Counted from the stretch's first letter, positions 34,052 to 42,847 are shown. The stretch: 42,935 bases of DNA from an uncultured Bartonella sp. (GCA_943913205.1 CALTWN010000006.1:1-42935); one strand, 5' to 3'. Notes: generated from the sequence alone by a model not told the origin. Numbers and translations are program-made.

Positions 34052-35164
34052 TTAATAACGCATCGGCATTACGACATAAAGTAAATTTTTATCATTACCA
34101 TCATAAATAATACAAGGATCATCACTTGAACCAAATATTAAAATTAGATCTTGCTCTACAAATTGCGATATTTCATCTAATAAATATTTAGCATTAAATC
34201 CTAGCTCTAAATTATCACCCTCATATTCACAAATTAAATCTGCTTCGGCTTTATCTGAATCTAGCGATTCCATTCTTAGCTTAAGGTTATCTTGAGTTAG
34301 TTGACATATTAATGCCCGCCCATAGTCACTGGCTACAACGGAAACGCTAGATACTAAAGCGATAAAATCTTCTCTATCTACACGTAATTTATTGTGATTT
34401 TCTGTAGGAATAACTTTCTCATAATCTGGAAATCGCCCTTCAATTAATTTTGAGCGCAATATAACCTGACCAAAATTAAACTCTATTTTTGTCTCACTTA
34501 GCTGCAAATGAATTTCTTCTTCAAAATCCTCACTAAGCATTTTTTGAAGTTCTGCAACAGCTTTACGAGGTATAATAATACTTTTAATTTCCTCACTACC
34601 CGCTGGTGCTACCAATGTTCCAACTGCTAATCGATGGCCATCCGTTGCTGCTAGCTTTAACTGCTTATCTATTATACGCATTTCTATACCGTTTAAAGTA
34701 TATCTGGTGTCTTCACTAGACATGGCTTGAGTAATACGGTTTAGCATAAGCTTAAGCGTTTGGCGATCAAGATTAAAATTATGCCTCCATTGGCCAACTT
34801 CAAGCGCAGGAAAATCTTCAAAAGGCAAAGATTTTAAGTTATAGCTGATATTATCAGAACTTAATCTAATTAATTGTTTTGCCCCATCATACTCTATCTT
34901 TATTACATTATTATTATTTGGTAAGCGTTTAATTAAGTCATGCAATAATTGTGCCGGCAATGTAGCTTTTCCGTTTTCTAAACATTGAGCTTCCATCTCT
35001 TCCATTATTTCTATTTCAAGATCTGTTGCACGAAGCATAATTTTATTATTTTTTGCTTCAATAAAAATGCTACCTAAAATAGCAGAACTATTACGCCTAT
35101 CAACAACTCTATATATACGGCTTAATACTTTTGAAAAGTCAGTTTTATTAACTATAATACGCAT
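34052..35164 (-). CDS. dnaN: DNA polymerase III beta subunit (sliding clamp)
   Basis: The beta clamp tethers polymerase III to DNA and recruits many repair proteins. From ATG 35164, with GGAAGGA upstream, the protein has 370 residues. Longer in-frame starts run into dnaA and give an atypical N-terminus. It begins MRIIVNKTDFSKVLSRIYRVV and shows the three clamp domains, with TRYTLNGIEMRI, LAATDGHRLAVG, GRFPDYEKVIP, and the C-terminal CIIYDGNDKNLLYVVMPMRY. It lies 37 bases after dnaA in the classical dnaA-dnaN-recF order. Confidence 0.97.
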   Translation of the reverse strand: MRIIVNKTDFSKVLSRIYRVVDRRNSSAILGSIFIEAKNNKIMLRATDLEIEIMEEMEAQCLENGKATLPAQLLHDLIKRLPNNNNVIKIEYDGAKQLIRLSSDNISYNLKSLPFEDFPALEVGQWRHNFNLDRQTLKLMLNRITQAMSSEDTRYTLNGIEMRIIDKQLKLAATDGHRLAVGTLVAPAGSEEIKSIIIPRKAVAELQKMLSEDFEEEIHLQLSETKIEFNFGQVILRSKLIEGRFPDYEKVIPTENHNKLRVDREDFIALVSSVSVVASDYGRALICQLTQDNLKLRMESLDSDKAEADLICEYEGDNLELGFNAKYLLDEISQFVEQDLILIFGSSDDPCIIYDGNDKNLLYVVMPMRY

Positions 35165-35201
35165 ATTTATTCCTTCCATTAAATAGAGCATCTTAATATT
35201 A

Positions 35202-36698
35202 CTATAAACCTTGGTCATTTATAAGACGCTTTAATAGCTCTAACTCTTTTTCTAATTTATTATCTTTTCCAACCTGAGTTTCTATTTTACGTATAGCGTG
35301 CAACACTGTAGTATGGTCTCTACCGCCAAATCTACGGCCTATTTCTGGGAGCGATCGTGGAGTTAAATTTTTTGCCAAATACATAGCTATTTGACGAGGT
35401 TTAACTATGGTGCGTATACGTCTAGAAGACAACAAATCATTTTTTGATAAATTATAATGGCGAGCAACAACTTGTTGAATTTCTTCAATACGTATTTTTT
35501 TTGCTTCATTTGTATTTAAAACCTGCCCTAACAATTCATCTATTTTTTCAATTGAAAGCTTGCCCTCGAATGATTGCCTAAAAACTATTTGGTTAAAAAC
35601 ACCTTCAATATCCCTACCCGAACCGCTTATCATACGAGCTATATGAGCTAATTTTTCTTCATCAATATTAAAATTAGAATCATGTTGCTGAGCCAATTTT
35701 AAGCGATTTTTTAGCATATGCAAGCGCATATCATAATCTGGAGTATCAATCGACAAGGTAACACCACGCTGCAAGCGAGATCTAACCCTAGGGTCTAGCG
35801 ATTCTAATTCAGCTGGGGGCCTATCCGCCGCTACAACAATTTTTTTAGCGCTATCAAGTAACATATTAAGTAAATGACAAAATTCATTTTGAATAGATTT
35901 ACCCTGCAAAAATTGTAAATCATCTATCACCAATAAATGTATATCGCGCAACTGCTCCTTCAAAGAAAGAGCTTTATTGTCGCGAATAGCCGTTGCAAAA
36001 CGCCACATAAAATATTCTGCCGTAAGATAAACAACAACACCATATTTATTGTTATTTTTTGCTTCTGTAGCAATAGATTGCAATAAATGTGTTTTGCCCA
36101 ATCCCACATTAGCATGAATAAATAAAGGACTAAATTGCTCATGATTAGGGCTAGCATCAGCTATAGAACGCGCAGCCGCTAAAGCTAATCGATTCGAAGT
36201 ACCTTCAACAAAATTATCAAAGCTATATCTCTTATCTAATGGCGAACCCATTAGCATATTGTCTGCAGATAAGCGACGCGGCGCTGAAACATTGGTGTTT
36301 TCTACATGCTTACTAATACTTGTGCTGGGAGCAAAGGCTTGATTGCTTAAAGAAACTTCCATAACAGGTTTACCAACACTCCGAACAATAATTTCAATAC
36401 GCAAAATAGAAGGATATTCACACTGCCAAAATTTTAATAGCATATCGTTATAATGACTATTAATCCAAGATTTTAAAAATGAGGTGGCAACAGATAAACG
36501 AATAATAACATTATCGCTTGGCTCCAATTGAACTCTTCCAAACCAACTTTGAAAAGCATCAGTACCTATATGCGCTTTCAATTTTGCCATTACCCTATTA
36601 AATGATTCTACTAACTTTTGTTCTACTGAATTATCCTCAACTAATGAAGAAACCTGATTGCTTGCTTCTTCGTATAAAGTATCTAGCTTATTCGCCAT
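35202..36698 (-). CDS. dnaA: Chromosomal replication initiator DnaA
   Basis: DnaA is the AAA+ protein that melts the origin and recruits the helicase. The 498 residues comprise domain I (about 30-110, with FQSWFGRVQLEP), a linker, the AAA+ domain starting at YSFDNFVEGTSNRLA (158-172) with Walker A ANVGLGKTH at 196-204 and Walker B LLVIDDLQFL, and domain IV with HYNLSKNDLLSSRRIRTIVKPRQIAMYL and the DNA-binding GRDHTTVLHAIRKIE. ATG 36698 has GGGGG seven bases upstream. The 399 bases before it hold repeats and GANTC sites described separately. Confidence 0.98.
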   Translation of the reverse strand: MANKLDTLYEEASNQVSSLVEDNSVEQKLVESFNRVMAKLKAHIGTDAFQSWFGRVQLEPSDNVIIRLSVATSFLKSWINSHYNDMLLKFWQCEYPSILRIEIIVRSVGKPVMEVSLSNQAFAPSTSISKHVENTNVSAPRRLSADNMLMGSPLDKRYSFDNFVEGTSNRLALAAARSIADASPNHEQFSPLFIHANVGLGKTHLLQSIATEAKNNNKYGVVVYLTAEYFMWRFATAIRDNKALSLKEQLRDIHLLVIDDLQFLQGKSIQNEFCHLLNMLLDSAKKIVVAADRPPAELESLDPRVRSRLQRGVTLSIDTPDYDMRLHMLKNRLKLAQQHDSNFNIDEEKLAHIARMISGSGRDIEGVFNQIVFRQSFEGKLSIEKIDELLGQVLNTNEAKKIRIEEIQQVVARHYNLSKNDLLSSRRIRTIVKPRQIAMYLAKNLTPRSLPEIGRRFGGRDHTTVLHAIRKIETQVGKDNKLEKELELLKRLINDQGL

Positions 36699-36768
36699 TT
36701 AAAACCCCCGTGCAAAAACAGTATAAAACCAAAAAGCTATACATTACTGTTTTTAAAAATTATTTTTT

Positions 36769-36790
36769 AAGTCTTTTTGAAGTCTTTTTG
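36769..36790. repeat. Tandem 11-bp direct repeat upstream of dnaA
   Basis: AAGTCTTTTTG occurs twice back to back (36769-36779 and 36780-36790), about 70 bases before the dnaA start. The shorter AAGTCTT recurs at 36910-36916. Confidence 0.8.
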
Positions 36791-36857
36791 TAAAGATAGA
36801 ATACAAAGAACTAACCAAAATATGCAATAGCAATTATTTTTCTAGATTAGCCTTATG

Positions 36858-36893
36858 TTTAAAAAAACCCCTGACAAATTAGGTTTTTTTAAA
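36858..36893. repeat. Perfect 12-bp inverted repeat in the dnaA upstream region
   Basis: TTTAAAAAAACC (36858-36869) is the exact reverse complement of GGTTTTTTTAAA (36882-36893), with a 12-base centre. It resembles a weak, AT-rich hairpin and is nearly symmetric on both strands. It may be a helix-destabilising element or a leaky terminator. Confidence 0.75.
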
Positions 36894-36939
36894 AAAATTA
36901 CATTTTAAAAAGTCTTAAAAAAATGTAAATAAAATACTT

Positions 36940-37025
36940 GACTCTTTTAGATGTTGAAGAGAATCTGCTGTAGATTTTCTTTTTGAACAAAATTAACCTT
37001 ATCTGTAAAGAATCGGTGAAGAATC
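36940..37025. promoter_or_regulatory. Cluster of four GANTC (CcrM-type) sites upstream of dnaA
   Basis: GACTC at 36940 and GAATC at 36961, 37010 and 37021 fall within 86 bases. The last two sit in a direct repeat AGAATCGG. In Caulobacter and relatives GANTC is methylated by CcrM and read by GcrA, which is encoded in this window. That this cluster controls dnaA is inference. Confidence 0.6.
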
Positions 37026-37040
37026 GGCAGGGTTACAAAT

Positions 37041-37070
37041 AAAAAAACGCCCTAGAAAAATTAGGGCGTC
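37041..37070 (-). terminator. Rho-independent terminator of rpsT
   Basis: ACGCCCTA (37047-37054) and TAGGGCGT (37062-37069) form a perfect 8-bp stem with a seven-base loop. On the minus strand it is followed by seven T residues. It lies about 28 bases past the rpsT stop. Confidence 0.92.
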
Positions 37071-37097
37071 TTAATATAATAAATATGTTTTTTTAAA

Positions 37098-37364
37098 CTA
37101 TGCAGCTAGTGCTTTACATTTTTTAGATAAACGCGAAACTTTACGAGCTGCGGTATTTTTATGTAAAATACCCTTAGTAACAGCGCGCATAATCTCAGGT
37201 TCTGCTGCGCGTAAAGCTTCAATAGCGGCCTTTGCATTACCCGCCTCGATAGCACTATCTACCTTGCGTATAAAAGTGCGAACTCGTGAACGACGAGCCT
37301 TATTAACCTCGGTTCGTGCAGCTATTTTGCGCACTGCCTTTTTAGCCGAAGAAGTATTAGCCAT
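37098..37364 (-). CDS. rpsT: 30S ribosomal protein S20
   Basis: S20 binds 16S rRNA early in small-subunit assembly. The 88-residue, Lys/Arg/Ala-rich protein begins MANTSSAKKAVRKIAARTEVN and contains the KGILHKNTAARKVSRLSKK helix typical of the family. AGAGAG precedes the ATG. The gene lies directly upstream of dnaA, a gene pair conserved in alphaproteobacteria, but has its own terminator. Confidence 0.96.
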   Translation of the reverse strand: MANTSSAKKAVRKIAARTEVNKARRSRVRTFIRKVDSAIEAGNAKAAIEALRAAEPEIMRAVTKGILHKNTAARKVSRLSKKCKALAA

Positions 37365-37411
37365 AAAACATCTCTCTTTTTTAAAAATTAATTATACCTT
37401 GTATTATACTA

Positions 37412-37440
37412 TGTATAACTGAAACATAAATTATCGTCAA
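37412..37440 (-). promoter_or_regulatory. Sigma-70 promoter of rpsT
   Basis: On the minus strand TTGACG (37440-37435) and TATACA (37417-37412) are separated by exactly 17 bases, predicting a start near 37405 and a leader of about 40 nt. This is one of the best promoter matches in the window. Confidence 0.8.
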
Positions 37441-37450
37441 TAAATATTTA

Positions 37451-40132
37451 CTATTTAGCTAAGTTGCGCAATACATATTGTAAAATACCACCATTATGGA
37501 AATACTCTAATTCGTCATAAGTATCTACTCTAAACAACAATTCAATATCCTTTACAGTGCCATTTGAATATTTAATTGTGGCCACAGCTTTATCGCGAGG
37601 TTTCAATGATTTAATATTCCCGATACTTATAGTCTCATTACCCCTTAAGGCCAAAGATACAATATTATCTTCACCAGTAAATACAAAAGGAGCTATACCC
37701 ATACCAACTAAATTTGAACGGTGTATGCGCTCAAATGATTGAGCTATAACAGCTTTTACCCCCAAAAGATTTGGGCCTTTCGCCGCCCAATCACGCGAAG
37801 AACCATTGCCGTATTCTAAGCCAGCCAGCACAACAGTGTCTCTATTATCTTGCTGATATTTCATAGCAGCATCAAAAATAGACATTTTTACGCCATCAGG
37901 CTGATGTAAAGTATTACCACCCTCTTCGCCATTAAGCATTAAATTTTTAATTCGTATATTGGCAAAGGTACCGCGCATCATAACCTCATGATTCCCTCTA
38001 CGGGTTCCATATTGATTAAAATCTGCTACAGCTACACCATGTTCAATTAAATACTTACCGGCTGGTGAGGTTATTTTAATAGCACCAGCAGGTGATATAT
38101 GGTCAGTTGTTATTTTATCACCAAATAAACCTAAAATAGGAGCTTCAAAAATATCTTCTACGGCCACAGGCTCAATTCCCATATTATCAAAATAGGGTGG
38201 ATTCCTTACATATGTAGATTTATCGTCCCAACTATATGTTTCGCCTTGAGGCACTTGTACTTGTTGCCAATATTCATCGCCCTTAAACACATCTGAATAT
38301 TTATCCAAAAACATAGATCGGGTTACATTTTCTTCTATAAACTCTTGTATTTCTTTAGAGGTTGGCCAAATATCGCGCAAATAAACAGCCTCCCCTGCAT
38401 CATCATAGCCTACTGGTTCTTTAGTCAAATCAGCGCGTATAGTACCTGCTATAGCATATGCCACAACTAAAGGTGGTGAAGCTAAATAATTTGCATTTAC
38501 ATCGGGGGAAACACGCCCCTCAAAATTTCTATTGCCTGATAATACAGCAGCAGCAATAATACCATTTTCATTAATTGTTTTTGATATGGCAGGCAATAAG
38601 GGTCCAGAATTACCAATACATGTAGTACATCCAAAACCAACTAAATTAAAACCAAGCTCATCTAAATATTCTTGTAATCCTGAATTAATTAAATAAGCCT
38701 CTACGACTTTTGAACCAGGGGCTAAAGAAGTTTTAACCCAAGGCTTAGATTTAAGACCTTTTTTTACAGCATTTCTAGCTAATAATCCTGCGGCAATCAA
38801 TACGCTAGGATTTGAAGTATTTGTACATGAGGTAATGGCAGCTATTGCAACATCACCGTGGCCAAGATTATAATTTTCGCCATCAACTTTATAACGTACT
38901 ACATCTTTACTATCTTTTTTATATTCATCATTCAATGCTAGCTCAAAATTACTACCAACTTCTTGTAAGCTCAAACGACCTTCAGGACGTTTAGGGCCGG
39001 CCATAGAAGGAACAACCCCTCCCATGTCAAGCTCTATCACATCTGTAAATATTGGGGATTCCATCTTTTCGTTACGCCACATACCTTGTGCTTGGCAATA
39101 AGCCTCTACTAAAGCAATTCTTTCCTCGCTACGTCCAGTCATATGTAAGTAACGAATAGTTTCTGCATCTATAGGGAAAAACCCGCAAGTAGCACCATAT
39201 TCAGGTCCCATATTAGCCAGAGTGGCTCTATCAGCCAAGGTAATATTATTTAACCCGTCTCCAAAAAATTCAACAAATTTTCCTACAACCCCTTTTTTCC
39301 TTAAAATTTCTGTAACGGTCAAAACAAGATCAGTTGCTGTTACACCTTCTTTTAATGCACCTATAAGTTTAAAACCTATCACCTCTGGTATCAACATAGA
39401 TACTGGTTGCCCAAGCATCGCAGCCTCAGCTTCAATACCGCCAACGCCCCAGCCTAGCACACCCAAACCATTTACCATTGTAGTGTGCGAATCTGTACCT
39501 ACACAAGTATCTGGATATAATATTTTTTCACCACCTTCTTCTTTTAGAAAAACACATTGAGCTAAATATTCTAAATTAACTTGGTGGCAAATACCCGTAC
39601 CTGGAGGTACAACACGAAAGTTTTTGAACGCACTTTGTCCCCATTTTAAAAAACGGTAGCGTTCCATATTTCTTTTATATTCGAGCTGAACATTGTGTTT
39701 ATAGGCTTGTGGATTTCCAAAGTCATCAACAATAACTGAATGGTCGATAACTAAATCTACCGGAACTAAAGGATTAATTTTTTGTGGTGAGCTACCTAAA
39801 GCTACCATAGCATCACGCATAGCCGCTAAATCTACTACAGCTGGCACACCTGTAAAATCTTGCATAAGTACGCGGCTAGGTCTATATGCTATCTCTGCAC
39901 CTTTACTTCCTTTATCAACCAGCCATTGAGCTATATTTTGAATATTTTGCTTAGTAACGCTGCGGCCATCTTCATATCGTAATAAATTCTCAAGTAAAAT
40001 TTTCATAGAAAATGGGAGTTTTGATATACCATCAAGACCATTTTTTTCTGCATCAGGCAAACTAAAATAGATGTAATCTTGCCCGTTTACTGTTAATGTT
40101 TTACGGCATTTAAAACTATCAATATATGCCAC
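37451..40132 (-). CDS. acnA: Aconitate hydratase (AcnA type)
   Basis: Aconitase interconverts citrate and isocitrate in the TCA cycle using a [4Fe-4S] cluster. The protein has 893 residues from GTG 40132. GGGGA lies about four bases upstream of it, and the N-terminus then reads AYIDSFKCRKTLTV like rhizobial AcnA; a TTG at 40144 is part of that ribosome site region. Cluster ligands are in ITSCTNTSNPSVL and GFGCTTCIGNSGPL. VGTDSHTTMVNGLGVLGWGVGGIEAEA, the swivel-domain NQYGTRRGNHEVMMRGTFANIR and YGNGSSRDWAAKGPNLLGVKAVI are conserved. It diverges from ccmA, as in many rhizobia. Confidence 0.97.
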   Translation of the reverse strand: MAYIDSFKCRKTLTVNGQDYIYFSLPDAEKNGLDGISKLPFSMKILLENLLRYEDGRSVTKQNIQNIAQWLVDKGSKGAEIAYRPSRVLMQDFTGVPAVVDLAAMRDAMVALGSSPQKINPLVPVDLVIDHSVIVDDFGNPQAYKHNVQLEYKRNMERYRFLKWGQSAFKNFRVVPPGTGICHQVNLEYLAQCVFLKEEGGEKILYPDTCVGTDSHTTMVNGLGVLGWGVGGIEAEAAMLGQPVSMLIPEVIGFKLIGALKEGVTATDLVLTVTEILRKKGVVGKFVEFFGDGLNNITLADRATLANMGPEYGATCGFFPIDAETIRYLHMTGRSEERIALVEAYCQAQGMWRNEKMESPIFTDVIELDMGGVVPSMAGPKRPEGRLSLQEVGSNFELALNDEYKKDSKDVVRYKVDGENYNLGHGDVAIAAITSCTNTSNPSVLIAAGLLARNAVKKGLKSKPWVKTSLAPGSKVVEAYLINSGLQEYLDELGFNLVGFGCTTCIGNSGPLLPAISKTINENGIIAAAVLSGNRNFEGRVSPDVNANYLASPPLVVAYAIAGTIRADLTKEPVGYDDAGEAVYLRDIWPTSKEIQEFIEENVTRSMFLDKYSDVFKGDEYWQQVQVPQGETYSWDDKSTYVRNPPYFDNMGIEPVAVEDIFEAPILGLFGDKITTDHISPAGAIKITSPAGKYLIEHGVAVADFNQYGTRRGNHEVMMRGTFANIRIKNLMLNGEEGGNTLHQPDGVKMSIFDAAMKYQQDNRDTVVLAGLEYGNGSSRDWAAKGPNLLGVKAVIAQSFERIHRSNLVGMGIAPFVFTGEDNIVSLALRGNETISIGNIKSLKPRDKAVATIKYSNGTVKDIELLFRVDTYDELEYFHNGGILQYVLRNLAK

Positions 40133-40223
40133 TTTGTCCCCCAATATAACTAATTGTTACTATAATTTATAGTTCTAGAATGATATATTTATGCTAATAA
40201 CGCAAGTATTTTTTAGGCTCTAC

Positions 40224-40802
40224 ATGCAACTTCTTATTAAAAATCTTAACGGCTTACGAAACAGGGTTACATTGTTTCGCAATATAAAACTCAATATATA
40301 TAGTGGCCAAATTCTTTATATATCAGGCTCAAACGGGGTAGGCAAAACAACCTTGTTGCGAATTATAGCAGGCCTGCATAATCAATATACTGGCGATATT
40401 AGTTTTTTTTATAAGGGCGGTAAATTTAAGCCAAAATTATATTGTAACTATCTTGGCACCAAACATAATATGAAAGACTGGTTAACAATAGCCGAAAATT
40501 TAAATTTTTGGCAAAAGCTTGATAATAACATTTTTTATAACAGAGATAATTTTTTACCTTTACAAAATACTTTATTTACTAACCTATCTAGTGGACAAAA
40601 AAAACGCGTAGCAATAGAAAGACTACTATTAAATAAACGCCCTTTATGGCTTCTAGACGAACCATTTTTGCATTTAGACAAACAAGGCAAGAATTTTTTA
40701 AATGAAATTTTAAAATTACACACACAAAATGGCGGAATGGCACTTATAACTTCACACAATATTATAGGTAGTAATGTCATAAATTTAGATGAGTTTGTTT
40801 AG
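40224..40802 (+). CDS. ccmA: Heme exporter ATP-binding protein CcmA
   Basis: CcmA is the ATPase of the CcmABCD complex, which releases holo-CcmE for cytochrome c maturation. From ATG 40224 it has 192 residues; AGG seven bases upstream supports this start, and an earlier ATG at 40191 gives an atypical extension. Walker A GSNGVGKTT is at 35-43, the ABC signature LSSGQKKRVAIERLLL begins at 121, and Walker B WLLDEPFLHLD follows, with the TSHN switch His. It is short (usual length is a little over 200). The 91-base gap to acnA contains TATAAT at 40161-40166, a possible promoter. Confidence 0.93.
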   Translation: MQLLIKNLNGLRNRVTLFRNIKLNIYSGQILYISGSNGVGKTTLLRIIAGLHNQYTGDISFFYKGGKFKPKLYCNYLGTKHNMKDWLTIAENLNFWQKLDNNIFYNRDNFLPLQNTLFTNLSSGQKKRVAIERLLLNKRPLWLLDEPFLHLDKQGKNFLNEILKLHTQNGGMALITSHNIIGSNVINLDEFV

Positions 40803-40815
40803 GTAGGGTTTATCA

Positions 40816-41460
40816 TTGTATTATAATTTACTTATTTATTGGCGTAAACATAGTGCTATAAATGAAGCATTATTCTTTTTTATTATTGTTGTTATTTTAT
40901 TTGGTTTATGCCAAGCTCATCATTATAACTCTACTTGGCAAAACTTAAATTTTTTATGGCTTTCTTTAGTTTTTGCTAGTTTATTGAGTCTCGATAGTCT
41001 TTTCGAGCAAGATAAACAAGATGGAACTATAGATACAATTTTGTTATATCCATTCCCTATTATTTTTAGTTATATATATAAGCAAATAATAGCCCATTTT
41101 CTTTTTAAAATATGTCCGTTATTATTAGTTTATATTCCTGCTGGTCTTTTACTCAAAATTCCTATGGATATTTTACTTTTTAGCCTACTAAATTTTACTA
41201 TAGCAGCTATCGGCTTAATTTTTTTAAGCAGCCTTTGTGCCGCTTTACGTGTAAACAAACTAAATCCTAGCTTTTTACGTTTTATTATAATTTTACCTTT
41301 AAGTACCCCTTTGTGGCTTTTTGCTTTTGGATCTATCGAAAATTTTATGCAAAATAGGGCGGTATATGCAGCTCTTGCCTTTTTAATTGCACTAACTTTA
41401 CTATTCGCTATAATAGGACCAGTATTTTGTAGCTTTATCTTACGGCACCTTAATGAATAG
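40816..41460 (+). CDS. ccmB: Heme exporter membrane protein CcmB
   Basis: CcmB is the membrane subunit partnering CcmA. The 214-residue protein is very hydrophobic with about six spans, starting after YNLLIYWRKHSAINEALFFFIIVVILF. The conserved LDSLFEQDKQDGTIDTILLYPFP stretch is the cytoplasmic coupling region. The start appears to be TTG 40816, 13 bases after ccmA, with AGGTAGG upstream; no early ATG exists in frame. It overlaps ccmC by 8 bases. Confidence 0.93.
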   Translation: MYYNLLIYWRKHSAINEALFFFIIVVILFGLCQAHHYNSTWQNLNFLWLSLVFASLLSLDSLFEQDKQDGTIDTILLYPFPIIFSYIYKQIIAHFLFKICPLLLVYIPAGLLLKIPMDILLFSLLNFTIAAIGLIFLSSLCAALRVNKLNPSFLRFIIILPLSTPLWLFAFGSIENFMQNRAVYAALAFLIALTLLFAIIGPVFCSFILRHLNE

Positions 41461-42193
41461 ATTCTTTCTATCGATTTTACCTATATTAACTAAAATTTGT
41501 GTAACATTAGCTTTTATATTTTTGTGCATATCATTTGTTTATATACACTACTCCCCTATTGATTACCAACAAGGGCTTTTAATAAAAATATTATATTTAC
41601 ACGTGCCTTGCGCTTGGCTCTCATTATTATGCTATGCCTGTATGGCAATATGTGCGTTAGGCGTTTTAATCGCAAATAATTTTATTTGCGCGGCCGCCCT
41701 AAAAGTTATGGCGCCAATAGGTGCAAACTTCACCGCCCTAACTCTAATTTGTGGCTCACTATGGGGTGCCAAAAGCTGGGGAACTTGGTGGGCTTGGGAC
41801 GCACGTTTAGTGAGCGAATTATTGCTGCTTTTTATATATTTAGCAATGATAGCCTTACGTAAAAATTTTACTGAGCAAACCACAGCTGATTTCTCATGTT
41901 CTATTTTGTGTTTGCTGGGTTCTATAAACTTACCCATTATTAAATTTTCGATTAAATGGTGGAATAGCTTACATCAAGACGCCACCATCAGTTGGAATAA
42001 TACTAATAATATTGATCCTTTAATGCTAAAAGCATTATTAAGTTCTAGTTTAGCTTTACTGTTCTTTATGCTAGTAATATTTTTAATAAAATTAAAATTA
42101 GAACTTTTAATGCGCGCTACAAACCTGCGTTCAATGCGCTTAATACGCTTAAATTACAAAAATAATATTAAAGAAACAAAAAATGGATATTAA
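41453..42193 (+). CDS. ccmC: Heme exporter/handling membrane protein CcmC
   Basis: CcmC presents heme to CcmE at the periplasmic face. The 246-residue protein has six membrane spans. The heme-handling WWD motif WGAKSWGTWWAWDARLVSE is at 104-122, flanked by two heme-ligand His candidates, His50 (LYLHVPCAW) and His174 (NSLHQDATI). All three are intact. It overlaps ccmB by 8 bases and ccmD by 11 bases. Confidence 0.96.
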   Translation: MNRFFLSILPILTKICVTLAFIFLCISFVYIHYSPIDYQQGLLIKILYLHVPCAWLSLLCYACMAICALGVLIANNFICAAALKVMAPIGANFTALTLICGSLWGAKSWGTWWAWDARLVSELLLLFIYLAMIALRKNFTEQTTADFSCSILCLLGSINLPIIKFSIKWWNSLHQDATISWNNTNNIDPLMLKALLSSSLALLFFMLVIFLIKLKLELLMRATNLRSMRLIRLNYKNNIKETKNGY

Positions 42194-42341
42194 CAATTTA
42201 TTAATACACATTCCTAGCCCCCGCTTAGTATTAATATGCTATATTTTAGTATTGGTCTGGCTATCTATAATGGCTATATCAGTTATTATACAAAAATATA
42301 TTATACGAAAAAAAATTATAAAATTTGCAAAAAAGCGCTAA
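42183..42341 (+). CDS. ccmD: Heme exporter small protein CcmD
   Basis: This 52-residue frame starts at ATG 42183 inside the end of ccmC. It has one hydrophobic span (LVLICYILVLVWLSIMAISVII) preceded by a short polar N-terminus and followed by a basic KRKK-like tail (IRKKIIKFAKKR). Size, topology and position right after ccmC fit CcmD, which links CcmC and CcmE. Sequence conservation in this family is low, so the call rests largely on context. Its stop overlaps the gcrA stop by four bases on the opposite strand. The expected ccmG does not follow. Confidence 0.82.
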   Translation: MDINNLLIHIPSPRLVLICYILVLVWLSIMAISVIIQKYIIRKKIIKFAKKR

Positions 42342-42847
42342 GCTGACTTACGATGCCGCCTTCTCAAAGTATGGAAGGCTTTATGAGCATGGTACTCGCA
42401 ATATGGCCCCGAAGCCTCGGTAGCAACACCACAAAAACAATAATCCTTTTCAGTCTCATCATTTACAGGCCACTTACAAGTAGAATCAGTTAAATCTAAT
42501 AATTTAAGATTCAAGAATTCTGGCGCATTCAAAATCTTATCTTTAGAATGAGCACAGGTCACTTTAGGCTTAGATTTTTTAACTGAATCATCGTTAGCCT
42601 TAATAGAAGAGCGTAATGATTTTGCTGCGTCATCTAGTTTATTTAAAGTTTTTGTTGATTTAAATGAAGATTTTGATTTATTGGCAGCGTTAGCTTCAAG
42701 TAATTTTGATAATTTAAGCCTATTAGCCTTACCTATAACAGCATTTCTTGTAACATTGCCAAGTTTATCTGCTATTTGCTGGGCGCTATATTCACCACAA
42801 AGCCACATTTTTTTAAGGCATTCTTCTCTTTCTGGTGTCCAACTCAT
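42338..42847 (-). CDS. gcrA: GcrA cell-cycle regulator
   Basis: GcrA binds sigma-70 RNA polymerase and acts at promoters with methylated GANTC sites in alphaproteobacteria. From ATG 42847 (AAGGTAG upstream) it has 169 residues. The N-terminal HTH begins MSWTPEREECLKKMW and continues AQQIADKLGNVTRNAVIGKANRLKLSK. A Lys/Ser-rich linker follows, then the C-terminal sigma-binding module with TCKWPVNDE, CFCGVATEASGPYCEYHAHKAF. Cys/His spacing is as in the family. A longer upstream reading runs through the promoter and is rejected. Confidence 0.95.
   Translation of the reverse strand: MSWTPEREECLKKMWLCGEYSAQQIADKLGNVTRNAVIGKANRLKLSKLLEANAANKSKSSFKSTKTLNKLDDAAKSLRSSIKANDDSVKKSKPKVTCAHSKDKILNAPEFLNLKLLDLTDSTCKWPVNDETEKDYCFCGVATEASGPYCEYHAHKAFHTLRRRHRKSA

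Larger units (their letters stand above)
36699..37097. other. dnaA-rpsT intergenic region, AT-rich and repeat-bearing
   Basis: This is the longest non-coding gap in the window. It contains a tandem 11-bp repeat, a perfect 12-bp inverted repeat, four GANTC sites and the rpsT terminator. I found no DnaA box close to TTATCCACA and no convincing protein frame. It could be the dnaA promoter/regulatory region and possibly part of a replication origin, but that is unproven. Confidence 0.75.

Noticed and set aside
36930..37075. Plus-strand small RNA from TTGACT at 36938 to the hairpin at 37070
   Set aside because: The hairpin has a T-run only on the minus strand, and the -10 (GAATCT) is poor, so the evidence is too thin.
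36699..37097. DnaA boxes proving an origin at the dnaA upstream region
   Set aside because: The nearest match (TTATCTGTA around 36999-37007) differs from TTATCCACA at three positions; no cluster of matches was seen.
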